Part shown: positions 1 to 14,312 of the stretch, piece after piece
Layout: each line of letters starts with the position of its first letter
How positions within the stretch are numbered: the stretch's first letter is position 1
From: Thysanoteuthis rhombus
Taxonomy: Eukaryota > Mollusca > Cephalopoda > Oegopsida > Thysanoteuthidae
Reading direction: 5' to 3'
DNA length: 64,000 nt
NCBI GenBank assembly: GCA_963457665.1
Contig: OY735219.1
Span: forward strand, 37,506,477 to 37,570,476
Made by a program: the position numbers and the translations under genes
Notes under the pieces: generated by a model
Database searches by the model: none
What the model was told of the DNA's origin: nothing
The model's input: the letters and a program-made list of their open reading frames with translations, nothing else

Positions 1-517
1 CAAAAAAGTTGGGGAAACACTGATTTAGGGCTTGATAAAATGGCAAAGATGTACAGGTGAAAATTTCTGAAAGAGAAGATACAGTATATGCTTATGAGCG
101 TGTGTGTATGTAAGGTTTGACTGGTGGCTGGGATAGTTGCATATTTCCTCACTGGTGTTAATGGACAGAGTTCAAGCCAGGGTAAGAGCTAGGATTTTCA
201 ATGATGATTTCCAAGCCCAAGAAATAGGGGATTCCAAGTAGAAAATTTCAAGTAGAAAATATTAGAAATAGACATATATTGCAAGATGCAATCCATAAGT
301 TTGGGGAATTCAAAGAGACTGGTCAATCTGTTCATCAGTCAAGTTACACAGCATAACTGTCTCAATGGATATTTTAAAACATCTTTCGAAATTACTCCAC
401 CCAGAAATAAAGAAACTCATTTTCTATCAATTTTTTTCTTTCTTTGAGGAAACTTTTTCACACCCCAAGTTCCCCAAACTTTTGGGTAGCATGTTTTATG
501 CATACACAGCATGTTTT

Positions 518-522
<5 letters not shown>

Positions 523-561
<39 letters not shown>
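523..561. repeat. (TA)n microsatellite
   Basis: An uninterrupted TA tract of about 39 bp. Confidence 0.95.
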
Positions 562-563
<2 letters not shown>

Positions 564-749
564 TCTGTACTATACCCATCTTACCCACACAATCTAATAC
601 TAAACCATTACCCTACAACCCTAACATCTTATAGCCTCTCCATGACCTGCTACTGCTGCTGATATTATAACCTGCCACAGACCAACAAAGACTTCACCAC
701 AGACAGAACAAATTCCCACACATCATGATGACCCTAAAGGAATCCTCCT

Positions 750-973
750 CCTTGATTACCATTTTTGCTTCCAAAGCAAAACATCAGATGTTAAATTCTT
801 TTTCTATGAAAACCTTTTAACCACTGAAAGGTACACACACACCAGATGCTACTGAAGTTGGGAACATATACTGAAACATATAACACACCAATTCATTCAT
901 TTATGGATTAATAAATAGATAAACAAAATCTCCATACACTCTTACTCCTGAGTCTGTCTCATTCCCCATTGTT

Positions 974-975
<2 letters not shown>
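750..975. repeat. Dispersed repeat ending at a (TA)n tract, copy 1
   Basis: This shares an order of short blocks with 1960-2195: ACATAAAACC-like, CTGAAG(A/T)TGGGAA, CCGAAAC-like, then GAGTCTGTCTC just before the microsatellite. Both copies end directly at a dinucleotide array, suggesting that the array belongs to the element's 3' boundary. The family is not identified. Confidence 0.5.

Positions 976-1050
<75 letters not shown>
976..1050. repeat. (TA)n(CA)n microsatellite
   Basis: About 65 bp of TA followed by about 10 bp of CA. It abuts the end of the preceding repeat copy. Confidence 0.95.
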
Positions 1051-1051
<1 letters not shown>

Positions 1052-1184
1052 TGAAAAACAGAAAATTTTCTTCAGTGGCTCATTACAGATTGTACATTCT
1101 GTTTCATCAGAAAATCTTTTTTTTAAATGAAATAGAATGTATAATCTGTACACAGATGAAAGAGAAAGGGTCTAATTCATTTTC

Positions 1185-1555
1185 TTTTTACACTTGGCGT
1201 ATCCTGATGAGGTGTTTGGTGTATTTTTGACTATATTTAGAATATTTTTTGCAGGTTTTCAGCTATTTTTGGCAATCAAAAAAAATTTAGTGCTTTTTGG
1301 CAGTCAAACTAGTGCAAGAAATATTTTTTGATTTGGCAACACTGACCTGATTGGCCTCTAGCATGAATATGTCTGTGCTACCGATGGCCGGATTTGACAG
1401 TTATGGGGGTCAATGCATAACAATTCTTAGGGTTCTTACTGTTCAGCAATTATTTTGAGCGCTAAATTTAACGTTTTGAAAATTGGGGTCCATGCTCAAA
1501 CTATATTATAAGTGATTCTCTGTTATATCGAGCCAAGTTGTGACAAGTCTATAGT
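1185..1555. mobile_element. pogo/Tigger-like MITE debris, copy 1
   Basis: This shares TTTCTTTTTACA, ATTATTTTGAG, TTTTGAAAATT and AAGTGATTC with about 7970-8105. The related copy near 7730 begins CAGTAGACCCATTATAACAC, which resembles pogo/Tigger termini. Classification is inferred from those short motifs only. Confidence 0.45.
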
Positions 1556-1580
1556 GTATTAACTTTGAAAGAAGTCTTAC

Positions 1581-1701
1581 CTTTTTATTATTCATTCGTT
1601 TCTGCACTTCCATGGTGATATTTTTGATCTGGCCTTTCCTTAGAATTGGAGTTTGTCCTTGGATTCTCAGCTCATGGGCGATTTCCATCTTGCCAATCAA
1701 A
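1581..1701 (-). CDS. EIF2D: EIF2D coding exon 14 (start of SUI1 domain)
   Basis: The exon encodes RLIGKMEIAHELRIQGQ, then TPILRKGQIKNITMEVQKR and MNNKK, about residues 476-516. Human reads KLQPAYQVTLPGQEPIVKKG, RICPIDITLAQRASNKK. The next expected residues (human VTVVRNLEAYGLDP) are not found between 1 and 1580, so the last exon(s) lie outside the window. It has a CAG acceptor, a GTAAGA donor, and ends on a complete codon. Confidence 0.95.
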
Positions 1702-2244
1702 CTGTCTCAAAAGAAAACAAAAAAATCATTTCGAATGTTCTATCATTTTAATTAATAATTCTTTACTAGTATTTCCTTTCAGCATCCATTTTTTTGTTGC
1801 TCTTAAACTTCACTCAAGCTATCAGTCTATAGCAGTGAGTAAACAGTGTGGATTGGAAATAATTTTAACCCAGGAAATTTTTTTTGCCTTTTTTTTTAAT
1901 TTCAAAGTCTTTCACTAAAACACTAATGTTTTATCTTTCAACAAATATACATATATATATATCAGCAGCCTGGATACAATTTTTTACTCACAAGGCAAAG
2001 CTCCTGATGGTGGACTCAGGTTCCACATAAAACCTTTAACCCCTAAAAGCACATACTCACACAGCACACACCACTGAAGATGGGAATACATCCCGAAACC
2101 TGTCTGAACCATTAACAACAAAAAAAACATCTACGGATAAACAAACCTCACTTCAAAACTCTTTACTCCAGAGTCTGTCTCGCTCTTTACAGTTCATATT
2201 ATGTGTGTGTGTGTGTGTATATATACATATATATATATGTATAT

Positions 2245-2297
<53 letters not shown>

Positions 2298-4361
2298 AGA
2301 TGGTATTGGAAAATTCCTTGGTGTTCTGTGATTGTACCATTCAAAAGAAATGCATGACACTCATCGTTTTTCAGCTTACTGAGTCAGTCTTTCAATAGTC
2401 TTTGATCTGCATTAAACTTTATGTGAAGTTCAGCAAATCTGATACCAAGACCCCATGGAATACTTCATTAGGATTATTGTGAACATTCTTTAGGTCAAAC
2501 AAGTTTTTGAGTGGCATGTGTATTTCAAAACCAGCAGATTGTTGGCTGAAGATTACTAGAATTCACCAAATGTCTTTTTTGTTCATGTGACTTTCAGCAT
2601 ATAACTCAAGGAAAGCCAGAGCTATGGCCACCAAAGTTTGGACCATAATAATCCTCTGAAAATTCAACTTTTGGTGGGTTAGGGCCTAGTCCAAGAACTT
2701 TCTGATACTCCTCGTACGTACACAAATACATATGATGTAACTGACACAAAAGAAATTTGAGAAGATTTATACCTGTAGTGAACTGTTTTACTACACCCTA
2801 TTCTACTGGACCCTCCATCCCCGATTTTTCAGTCGAGGAATGCTAAGAAATCTTTCCCCGTACAAAATTAATGGTAACGGCTTTTTCACTTAACGTAATT
2901 TTGGCTTACAAAATGTTTCTATATGAACACTACTTTCAATTGTGGGGGAAACCTGTATTCCTTGCTGAAATCAGATTCTCAAAATATATAAGTAAGAGGT
3001 ATCTTTGTGCTCGTGTGTTAGTCTGTCACACAATAAAAAGTACCTTAACATGGGTGTAGCCCAACCAAATTCAGCATGTCTGCTCAATGGATCTGGGGGG
3101 AAGTTTTAAGAAGAAGATTTTTCAAAGGGTTTTTGAAGGGATGTTCTATTTACAATGAAACTATAAAGCCAAAGTGGAACCTACTTTCTAGCCATATACC
3201 TATCTTACTATATATGTTGATTTATAATTCTTCAAGGGATCAAAAGTGAAGGAGACTTCTTCCTAAATTGAAAAATTTCAAGAAAAAAGCATTTTAAAAT
3301 GTTTTAGATAATGTAACTATAATACAAAATTAGACCCTTACCTTCTATTCAACATATACTTATGCATAGATATATAAACTAACTGAATAACACGTCCATT
3401 GAACCAGTATTCAGCAAGTACATCTTATATACTCATGCATCCCAAACATCAATAAATACTGAAAAATAATGTAATATCTTGAATTTATCATTAAATGAAG
3501 CCTTGTCAATTGTTAATTTATTCGTAAAGGTGTCAGTAGATCAAGCATTTTGAGAAAATTAAGAATGAGAGCTGTATGGTCAGATCAGTACTTTTGTCAT
3601 TAGTTGCCTTTGTGGCCTAATCAGTGGGGCAGCTGTTGTGCAAAGACAGGCTTCTTGAAGAAAAAGGGATGGAAGTTTGAGTCTCACTAGAGACTTATTC
3701 TTTATTTCTGATCCAAGCTGCTTGCTAATGGCTGCCGAATGACAATCTTACAAGCTGCAATGAAGGGCGACTGAAATTAGGATGTGAAAGAAATACTAAT
3801 CAAAAAATTACATGTTGAATATCTATTATCCCTAATTCCGAAAACCAGAAACTTTTTAAAAGCCAACATGACATTACATCTTGTCTTGAACATTTCAGAT
3901 AATAGGCACACAACTTGTACTACTAATAATGTAGTATTATACAGTAATTTAAGGAAGCTTTTATACAGAGATTTGTGATGATTATTTAAATAATTTAGGG
4001 CTAGAATTAGAGGTAGTTTTATTCATTGGTTAGAGCAATTTTTATTTGTAATAAATGATATCTTTGCTTCCCTTCTTGTATTTTACCGTGACCCAGTTTT
4101 ACCTCCAGCTAATTCTGTTGGGAAAAGATGTTTCGAGATTAATTTTGATTCTATTCAAATTGATGGTTAATGTTGCATCAATTTCAAAACCTCGAACATT
4201 CTAAAAAACTCACCGAGAGACAAGATCTTTCCATTCCAAATGGAATTTATTATTTTCACCTTGCCGCAAAACCACACTTGCTAGGATTGGATCCAACAGG
4301 ACTTCACTGAAATAGGAAAAAAAAAATTAAAATGATGATAAGATAAACAATAAAGTTTGTG

Positions 4362-4439
<78 letters not shown>

Positions 4440-5554
4440 AAGAGAGAGAGAGCGAGAGAAAGAGAGAGAGAGCGAGAGAAAGAGAGAGAGAGCGAGAGAA
4501 AGAGAGAGAGAGCGAGAGAAAGAGAGAGAGTGTGTGTGCCATAAAGATTTATCCATCAGTTTTTCCACTTTATTCAAAATTGAAGAGTACAAAGCAAATA
4601 TATTTTACTGTTTATTCATAGTTTATACAAACAGTTATTTTCCTACATGAAGATTTTTTGCCTTGATTATAGCTTTTTGACGAAATGTAACTGGCTCATG
4701 GGAAGGTTGCACCATTTCTTTCTCTAAATTGGACCAGGATTCGACAAGAGCTTGCTTTATAGATCCAACACTTCTGTAGAAGATCCTTGAAAGGTCACTC
4801 TTCACAATGGATCAAAATGGCAAAATCCATTGTATTAATGTTCGGATTTAAATGAAGCCAGATGTTCTTGTCCCAGAATCAGCAGAAATGCTCTTTGCAC
4901 CAAGCCTGGATGATAGTTGATGTGTGAGCAGGTGCAACATCTTGGTCGAAGACGTAACAGACTCCAAAGGCTTCAGTGAGGTAACACCTTTTCTTCAAGC
5001 GTTCAAGGACAAATTTTGCTTTTCACCTTCACACTTTCTTTAATGAACAACATCTGATACAATGGCAGTCCACACCATACCCCAGCAGGCTTCTAGTGAC
5101 AGTCTATTTTTAGAATTCGTGACAGCCTACACAATGAAAGTCTTCTCATAGAACCAGTTGAAGACTTTGTCTGAATTTCCTCTGGCATTTTCTTCTCTCT
5201 GTCTTGTCACTTGTTCTTTGAGGCTGCTGAAATCAAGTGTCAGCGTTTCATTTTATGTGCCTTCAGCCCTAAATCCTCTTTCACCGTCTTTCTCAATGAT
5301 TTTTCCAATATTCTTAGCTATTTCATAATTTTCCTCACGCCACTGCAAGGATTTCTTCTCACTCCCTTCTCCACAGCTTCAACAACCTTTCTGGCGTGGA
5401 TCAACAAATTTCTGTCAGGGATCAGCTCACTTGAGGTTGTGCCATTCTCTGTAAAAAGTTTCATGATGTTATGAATGGTCTTCTAGCAAAAATTCAACTC
5501 TTTCAACACTTGTGCAAAATTAATGAGATATAATGGGTAAATCTGTATGGCACA

Positions 5555-5599
<45 letters not shown>

Positions 5600-8500
5600 T
5601 AAAGCTCCTATTTTGCACAAGTTGGGTTCCAAGAAAATGGACAATCTGGGAAAAATCAAAGGTGAAGCTTCTACTTTGTTTCTATTTTGGAATCGATTTA
5701 TTTCACCTCTTCAAGTTTCATGTATCTGTAACAAAAATGTGGGCTGGCAATCATCAGGTGAATGTACGATTCTGAATTATGATTTTAAATTTGAGAACTC
5801 TTCTTTTTCCTCTTCCTTCCTGTATCTAGGTGATATGCACACGTATATATGTGTACACAAAGGTCACCTAATTCACAAATGGCTTCAAAGTTTACCTCTT
5901 ACCAGGCCAAAAATGGTAGTCATTTTTGTTTATTCCAGTAGACATCTTACTGCAGTTTCAGTTGCAAATGAGTTTTACAGGGTGAACTATATTAGATTTT
6001 TAAGTCTCTCTTTGTTCTTTTAGGGACACTGTGAAATAAAAATTATTCTCTGGTTTTGAACACCCTGTGAAATTGTTTATCTGCCAGCCCATGAGACTTG
6101 AAAATAATATTTTTGCAATGACTTATTCTTTATGCAAATGAACTGGTATCAAATTCTGTGATCAAGTTTATACTTCATGATCTCTGCTGCTAATATCTTT
6201 TGTCAAAAGGTGAGCGAAACACAGTATTCAATTGAAACTGATAAATCATACTTGACTAGCATCTATTTTATGAAAAATTTGATCCTTTCAAGTACCAAGA
6301 AGTAATAGATAACATAAAATCTAACAGGAATGAAAAAAAATGCAGGATTGCTAAAGACTGAAGAATTCAGTTTTTATGTAACAAAAATACTTCAATTCAC
6401 TTCATATAAACAGTAAAAAAAATGAGGGCTCAAAATATCTCCAGATTAGCTCTGGAGATATTTTGAGCCCTCTTGATGTAACTTAGCAACTGATCAGAAG
6501 GGATCTTGCTGTGCATGCATCTACAGTCTCCCATAGAGTTACTCAGTCAGTAGTGAGACACCACTGAGTGAGCTTGTGTACCGTGTGACAGATATTGATA
6601 ATGACAGAGCCAGACTATTCCTCATGAATTGTGTTGGGATTTTTGGCATCACCTAGATTTGTCAGCACCCCTGACTGTCCAGATTTGGCTCCTTGTGACT
6701 TCTACTTTATTTACCCAAGTAAGGAGAGATTTCAGACCATAGATGAGATTAAGGAGAATGAAGTAACTGATGGCAATCCTGAAGAAGGACTTTGCAGATG
6801 CTGGGGTAAGGGTGTGAGGTTTCAAAGTGAGTACTTTGAAGAGGACAAGGTCGTCATTAAGTATCATATTGCAAAAAAAGATTTCTCATAAGAAATCTTG
6901 TAAGTAGCCAATCAAAATCTTCCTGAAAAGAGACAGGCATAGCAGCTCTGAAAATGACTAAAGATAGGATCATTGTGCTGATGAAGTTAGTAGCAAAGAA
7001 GAATAAGCTGGAAAAGGTGGTATTATGACACATTTCAATAGAGAAAAAGTAAAAGATTTTGTCACTTACTCTTTTTTATCTAATCTCTGCAACTGGTTTT
7101 TCTTCACATATTCTACAACTACATTCCTGACTTCATTCAATGGAAAGGCACTACCTTTCCTGAAAGGAAAAAATAATAGCAATTTTTAGGATGAACAAAT
7201 GTACACACTTTTTATGATCCCTGACAAGAAGGTTGGGCTGAGGTTATGTGTGCAACCATGTTTGTCTGTCTGTTTGTCAACATAATATCTCTAAAATTCT
7301 CAATGTATTTCAGTGTTCTTTTGTGAATGATTGGCCAATGGGCGAAGGAATATTTAATCAGATTTAAGTGCAGATCTAGGAATTTTTTCATATTTTGTTA
7401 ACATTGCAAGACAATTTTACAACTTTTGGAATTTAATAACACAGTAATGACATAGTTACTCTGTCTAAGGGGAATTACCAAGGGTTGAGATGAATCATGT
7501 TCCAAAGGATGTCTCTGATGAAAAGGCGATCTTTTATACACAAAATTATCAATGATTTGAGAAAACAAATAAGCTGCTGACGTTGCATGAGGTTTCTTGG
7601 TTTTCTGGATTCTTTTAGTCTGTTCACTACCAAGTACATTTGTGAACATGGTAACTCCTGTGCCAGGTTTTCTACCCTGAGCAACAGACTGATGACTAGC
7701 TAAGAAGAGGTATAGGTTAATGTAAAGTACACAGTAGACCCATTATAACACAAAAGTCAGGGTCCATACATTTCTACTGTGTTGTAATGTGTTATCATTC
7801 ATGCAGAAATGTAGAGAAAACCATGGAGGTGTATGGTGAGGCTAGTCCGGCAGGAAAACAGAAATGAATATTGAAAATTTTTTTAAATCATTACACCTCA
7901 CCAAAAGGTTATATTTTGATAAACTTGGATACATATCTAGCAAGTAGAGTAGGAGTTTGACAATAAGCATTTTTCTTTTTACAGTTGGTGTAACCTGATT
8001 CGGTAGGGGTCTTTCTATTTTTGAATTTAGCTATTATTTTGAGAGCCAAAATTGGCATTTTGAAAATTATAACCGCATTCTAAGTGATTCCATGCTATAT
8101 CCAGTCTACAGTGTTTTAGGAATTTTTGTGTCTCTTGACACTATTCAACAACAAAAAACAGGTTTGTTTGAAAACTAAATAGTTGAAATTCTGGTTTTGA
8201 GCATATATTACTCTGGAGTTTATTCAGATATTTGGTCCCCTGTACCGTGTCATAGGAGCACCCATGTTTTTAATGGGTGCGTTTCTCAATGAGATAGCCC
8301 ATACCTCTCCAGGCTTCCCCAATCCTACTCTTTTATGCATAGTGCTCAGCAGAGAGGTGCTGAGTACTGTTTTTAAAATCTTTGGTATAACTTGGCCAGA
8401 GATTGAATCCTCAACTTACTGAACTGGAGGCAAGTATTCATGTTGATTATTGATCGGCATGATATGCAAATAATTTCCACCAAGAACAAAAAAGTGGCAC

Positions 8501-11500
8501 TTACTCATAACCGAGTTCCTTGAAAACTGGTAACACTGCTGCATTTACTGTTCGCATTTCCACAATGGTTGGCACTTTGTATTGGCTGTCGGAAGACTTT
8601 TGGCTATAATCATTTTGTTCCACGTCAGGCACGATTAATTCTTTGAGGCTGTATATTGATAAGTTAAGAGCATCAACAAAATTAATCAGGATAAGCAGAA
8701 ATAACGAGTGTAGCAATATGCCAAACATTATCATAATCATGCAAAGGATTTACCCTCTCCATTATTGATTTCATTACACACACAACAAAATATCGACCCT
8801 TACATTCATTAGAGATGGGAAAAAAAAGGAAGAAAATAGTCTGATGAGACCAAAATGAAATAGAACTTTTCACACATATGCAAATAAATAAATGAAGGAG
8901 ACTATGCTATAATTAGTATTTAATAGTTATTTCCCTTGACAAATAGGTCATTATGATATAGATAGTGGTAAGTGTGAATGCTGGCCTCACACCATCATTA
9001 TTGAGTAGCAAATCTTCTGAATTTTTTTTTGCATTCTTCAAGTTAGCACATTTTAGGGGAAACCTTAATACAACACCACTGGCTGTTTGGCTTACTAAGA
9101 GGTCACATAGAGATAAACAGAATCAGACCTTTAGTATTAGATAGATTATAGAAGAATGAACTGTTTTAATGCTACTATTAAAATTGATAGTATTTTGATA
9201 TTAAAACTCAAGTAAAAAGGAACATTGACTTCACATTGGAAATACATCCTACTAAAATAAAATAATTGTATATAAAGAGATGTCATTGTGTGCCAGGAAC
9301 TGTTTTATGAAACTGGTACGTGGAACAAGACAACATCCATCATCTGTGGTGGTGGTGGTGGTGGTGATAGGAGGAGGAAGAAGAGCAAGTAGTCTTCCTT
9401 TGAGTCAATTGATTCTTAAACTTGTAAAATATTGCGATATATAAATGTTCTGCAAGGTTTTTTTTCAATAGAAATCATAAATAGCAATTTTCAACATTTT
9501 TTGGCCATTTTATTAATACAAAAATGCAGACTTATGACATCATAGAGGCTGGTGAAAAAAATTATTGGAATAGATGTTCTTTTAATGACTTCACACCTTT
9601 TTCTGTTGTTTAACATAACTGGAACCGACCGAAAGACTGACCGACCAAAAAGCATCTTACTGAGATGTGCAGACACAATTAGAGAGAAAAAAAGTGATCA
9701 TAAAATAAAAATAAGGCATAAATATTTTTGTTAGTGCAAATCAATCAGCAAGCAATAGCTGCATTCTTATCGTGTGCTTGGTTGTTAGAGTATGGAAATG
9801 TCAAAGAGAAAAAGAAAAAAAAAAAAACTACCTCACCCTACACCCCTCTTTTATCATAAAGCAAGTTTTTATAAAATATTGCTTTTCTGATTCATGATAA
9901 ATTGAATAAAACTTCAAACTTGTTGATAACTGCTTCTCAAAATTTCGATGGAATTATTAATATCATCTAGATTCTGGAGAATCTAGATGTTTCTGTTTTT
10001 TTTTAAAAATCCTATTTTAAAATTTTTCCAGTGGGAAATGGCAGTGGTGTTGTAAATAGAATTTATTCTGACTATATCTATTCCTTGATAGAATTTTTTT
10101 TACATTACTTCAAATTTTGACGTTCTGGTTCGTGATGGTGAGTTTCTTTTAACAATATACCCATCATATGGTTAGGTCCATATTGACAGTAAATGTATAG
10201 TCTATAACTCTGAGAAGAGTCATTAATATGCCCACTTCTGTTCAGACAATCTAATCTCTTCTTCTATGTTGACGTAATGTTTTGCCAGATTCATTCTATG
10301 TCTTTCTTCAGGGGTAAAATGTAATATCTGTGAAGAAAGAGAGTCTTTTTTATCAGTCCTTTTCTCTGTTGGTGCCTAGCAAAAGATGGTTTCAAACTGT
10401 AAATTCAAACTTTCATCCTAATACTTCATTTATGCATGATGGCTGAGTTAATATAAATGAAACGAGATAAAAGAAAAAAAACTTGTGCAGAATGGATTCA
10501 CCTACATCTTCCTCAAAGCAAGCAAAGCTGATGGTGAGTTGAAATTGGAATTGGGAGTAAAAAAAAGTCAAAGCAAGACTGATTACTGAAGGTAAAGAGG
10601 TGAAAAGCACATGATGAACTACATTACTTTTTTTTTTTAATGATTCATTTTTGTATATATAAAGGTAAATTATTGTTTCATATCTCTTCAAAGTTATACC
10701 ATTGAATAATGACGAATCAATTGAACATGGTTGCTAGATGTCTTTTGCAGCACAAAACCGAATTCATGTTGTCTTGGGGCTGAATTAAGTAGCTTTAGTA
10801 CCAAAATATTCAAATAACTTGAAATTCATCATCAGATAAAATTTGTATGGTTTTGGGGCCAAATTAATAAGTGAGATACCAAAATATTCAAATAACTTGA
10901 AATTCATTATCACACTAAGCTTACAAGAAAAATGGATTAAAATACATTTTTTTTCTATTGTTCATATATATTCATGTCATATCATATCATATCATTCCCA
11001 TGTAAAGGATAGTCATCTTTTTAAAATTTCCCTTTTTTGCTTCAGTACCAAATCTCTATTTTGGGAACTAAATAGCTTTGTTCAGTACTAAATCTGTCCA
11101 TGGGGGTGGTCTTGAAAAGTACCAAATTGCAACCCTGGTACACTAACAACCAATTCCAAAATAGTTTCCAAAACAATGACATATCTTTAGGCTTGATTAC
11201 TTCTTTCCATCAAGGTATTTCTGACAGGGAGCCAACATCCCATTTTACCAAAACTCTTCCAGTCTATTTTAGTATTTCAATGTGAATTTAATAGTAATAT
11301 GATGAAAGAAAACAAACTTACTCTGGATGTGTTTTATCAAACCAATCAATGACATCAACTCCTTTACTTTTCTCTGTCACCCGTATGAAGTTCTGTGCTT
11401 CCATTGATTGTAGGAATTTTGAAAACTTGAAAGAAATAAAGAATCATGATAGGTGTATGAAAAATTCAAAGAGGAAATTATTTCAATTTCTATGAGATGA

Positions 11501-12066
11501 TCTTTTTTTAGAAAAGAAACACATATATATATATGATTATAAATTGTGCTATATCAGATTGAAACTACTAGGGATGATTTCCTGTTATTACATGGTGAGT
11601 GTATAATTTAGACAATGTAAATAGAATAAACAATTAAAGAAAATGGGACTGCTGGGGAAATTGAACCTGTGAGGGTAGCTGCTTCAATGCAACAACTCTT
11701 CACCTATTGAGCTAAACAGTCGCCAGTAATACAAAGGCCCAAATAAGAGTTCTAACTCCTAATCCTCATTTTGTTTATTCACGGTCTATATTTGCCCTAT
11801 TTGTTTCTTTTAAAGCGGACATTCATATTATTAAGAAATGGATATATGATACAACAGAATGATTACAAACTGCACTATATCATTTTGAAACTCTATTCCA
11901 AATGATCTCCTGTTATTATACGGAGAGTGTATCATTTGGCCTAGACAATGTGAATACAATAAACAATTATAGAAAATGGGGCTACTGTAGGAATCAAATT
12001 TCAAATAGAGCTTAAATATAATATAAAACAATTTATACTCATTCTGCCAGATCATACAGCTATTTC

Positions 12067-12112
<46 letters not shown>

Positions 12113-14274
12113 GTATGCATTCTCTTGATTAGAGAACAAAATACTAACTCATATACCAAATAAACTTACTTTTTTGTATGAAGATTTCTTTATTTCCAAC
12201 GTTTTTCCAGGAGGACTGAAATTACAGAGAAATATTTTTATCATAGAAATAATTTGTGGACAATGTGGAGAAATGGATTTTCTGGAGACTAATAATTAGG
12301 ATAAACAAACTGTATGTTAATGTTATGTTCAACTCGTAGTGCAGGCCACACTGTAGGAAGATTGGTCATAATGTGCAACTCTTTTCATGTGTTTTTGTGA
12401 CAGCCTAGTGCCTATGGATTAGAAAAAAAAATGTAATCTAAAGCCAATCAAATCTAAATCCCTTCCTGTAAAGAAGGGGGCAAAAGCACCCTCAAAATTT
12501 GTTTTTTTGCCTATGATTGAAAAATGAGCCATTATTTTTTACCGAAAATTTGCCAGCAAGTGCAGCCTATGATTAGAAATAGCATACAATTGGTTACAGT
12601 GAGAAACTTTTCATTTTGGACTTTGAGGCCCCAAAGAGGCAAAAACGTACTCCAAATTTAGCTTCTTTTGTTGTGTAAGGATGAACAGTCGATTACAAGA
12701 GAAGTGATTAAATTTTTGGAAGGATTCATGTAAAACTACCTCCTTTCCATTGTAGTTAAATGTCCATATCAATTAACATAACCAAAATTTCACATCTGCC
12801 TACACACTTTCTCCAAGAGATCCCAATGAAATTCAATGGAATGGTGGACTAAGTGATTGAGTTTTGGGTTGGATCCATACATAATTACCTCCCTTCTGTT
12901 GGAAACTTTTCAGCCATAGACAATGTTATGTGCCAAAAAAGTTCATCTTGATGCATTTTTTTCCTTTTAGATTTAAAAATTCTAAATGAGAACACTCCTG
13001 CCAAAATCAATGTTGTTTTATCATTTCTAATCATAAATCACACTAACTGGGAAACTTTCATCAAAAAAAGGCAAAGTTTTTTTTCAGTTATGAACAAAAA
13101 TGCTCATTGCAAGCCACTTTAGGGTGTTTTTGACCCTTTTGTTTGCCTCCAAATTCTAAATCAGTTTGCTTGTAATAAAAAATGTTTACTATTCAAAAAT
13201 ATTCAAAGCACTATTGCTACAAAAATCTTTGTATTGATTATATAGTCTCTAGATGGCATTAGAAGCATTTAGTTTCAAGTGACTTCATTCAAAAATATCG
13301 CTCTTTGATTGTATTGCAACGACTGCCATATTAGAGAGCATATTTTTATGAGTTTGTCAAAATTCATGTATTTTTGTTCATTGATTCTAACTTTGAAAAT
13401 GAAAGAAAATAAGCAACTTTTATATTAAATCACCAGACCAACCAGCCAATTGGGCTACCAATTCTTATCTCTTTTGTAGTCTGTGTCTATTTGTTTCTTC
13501 AAAAAAGTGCTTTTTTGAGTCTCTATGGTCATTTTCAGATGAACAATGTCCAGATCTTGTACTTCTATTTTTAAATTCGCAGGGGATTAAGATGAAGGCA
13601 AAAAATAGTCACACACACAAAAAAATAATAATGATTTGTAATAATTCATTTAATAAACAGAAAAACAAGAACACCAACAGAATAAATGAAACCTAGATTT
13701 GCCTTTTAACACTAAACCAGAAAAATCAGTCAGTTACAGAGACATAAGCTGAAATGGTTACATGGTAAACAACTGGTGATCCCAACAAAAGAAAATTTAC
13801 ACATTGTACCATAAAAACAAAGTATATGTAAAACAGAGGAGCAAAAACACTGAAGAAAATTACATGCATAAGTGATGATAGGGGTTTTTATATTCAACTT
13901 GGGTTATATTAACAGCTTTTTTTGATGGTCTTAGTTGTTGTTACAGAAAATACAATTTGAAAACACAAATGAATTCCGAAACAATAGATGAAAAAAAAAA
14001 AAAAAAAAAAAGATAGCAAAATTACATGCATTTTGAAAGGGTTGTATAGGGTTGACTGTTAGTATACAACAAATTGATGCCTATATCATTTTTATTAATA
14101 ATATTTTTTTGTGGGATGGATTATCCCTTGTTTTTATGGTACACTGTGTTCTTTTTGAAATTATGGGTAGACTTAGGTATTGTTCAAGTAGTTTAATTTA
14201 TCATTGAGCCCTTTTGGTGACAGTGTATTGAGGTGTCTCTCTCTCTCGTTCTCTCTCTATATATATATGCATTT

Positions 14275-14312
<38 letters not shown>

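Larger units (their letters stand above)
1..1580 (-). other. EIF2D intron 14, partial
   Basis: The stretch holds two long (TA)n tracts, a repeat at about 750-975, and pogo-like debris at about 1185-1555. At 1-520 nothing is recognisable; the short open frame over 365-634 crosses the (TA)n tract and has no family match. No SUI1 exon is visible. Confidence 0.7.
1702..4213 (-). other. EIF2D intron 13
   Basis: The intron contains a repeat copy at 1960-2195 followed by a (TG)(TA)(CA) array, and a weak tRNA-like segment near 3605-3705. At 2300-3600 and 3710-4213 I see only AT-rich sequence with no recognisable gene. Confidence 0.7.
4307..7069 (-). other. EIF2D intron 12
   Basis: The intron is mostly transposon debris: a (TA)n/(GA)n tract with a 20-bp minisatellite, a mariner relic on the minus strand, a (TA)n tract at 5558-5597, a perfect 22-bp hairpin and a plus-strand mariner C-terminal fragment. 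The open frame at 5547-6023 begins inside the (TA)n tract and shows no family resemblance. Confidence 0.75.
11426..12169 (-). other. EIF2D intron 9
   Basis: The intron is almost filled by two same-orientation copies of a tRNA-like SINE (about 11535-11815 and 11845-12010) and a (TA)n tract at 12070-12110. Confidence 0.65.

Noticed and set aside
365-634. Open frames with Tyr/Ile runs
   Set aside because: They read through the (TA)n microsatellite and have no family match. The same holds for frames at 959-1153, 2153-2398, 54812-55003 and 49263-49466.
4281-4621. Ser/Leu/Phe-rich and Arg/Glu-rich frames on both strands
   Set aside because: They are translations of the (GA)n minisatellite. The minus frames also overlap EIF2D intron/exon 13 in the wrong frame.
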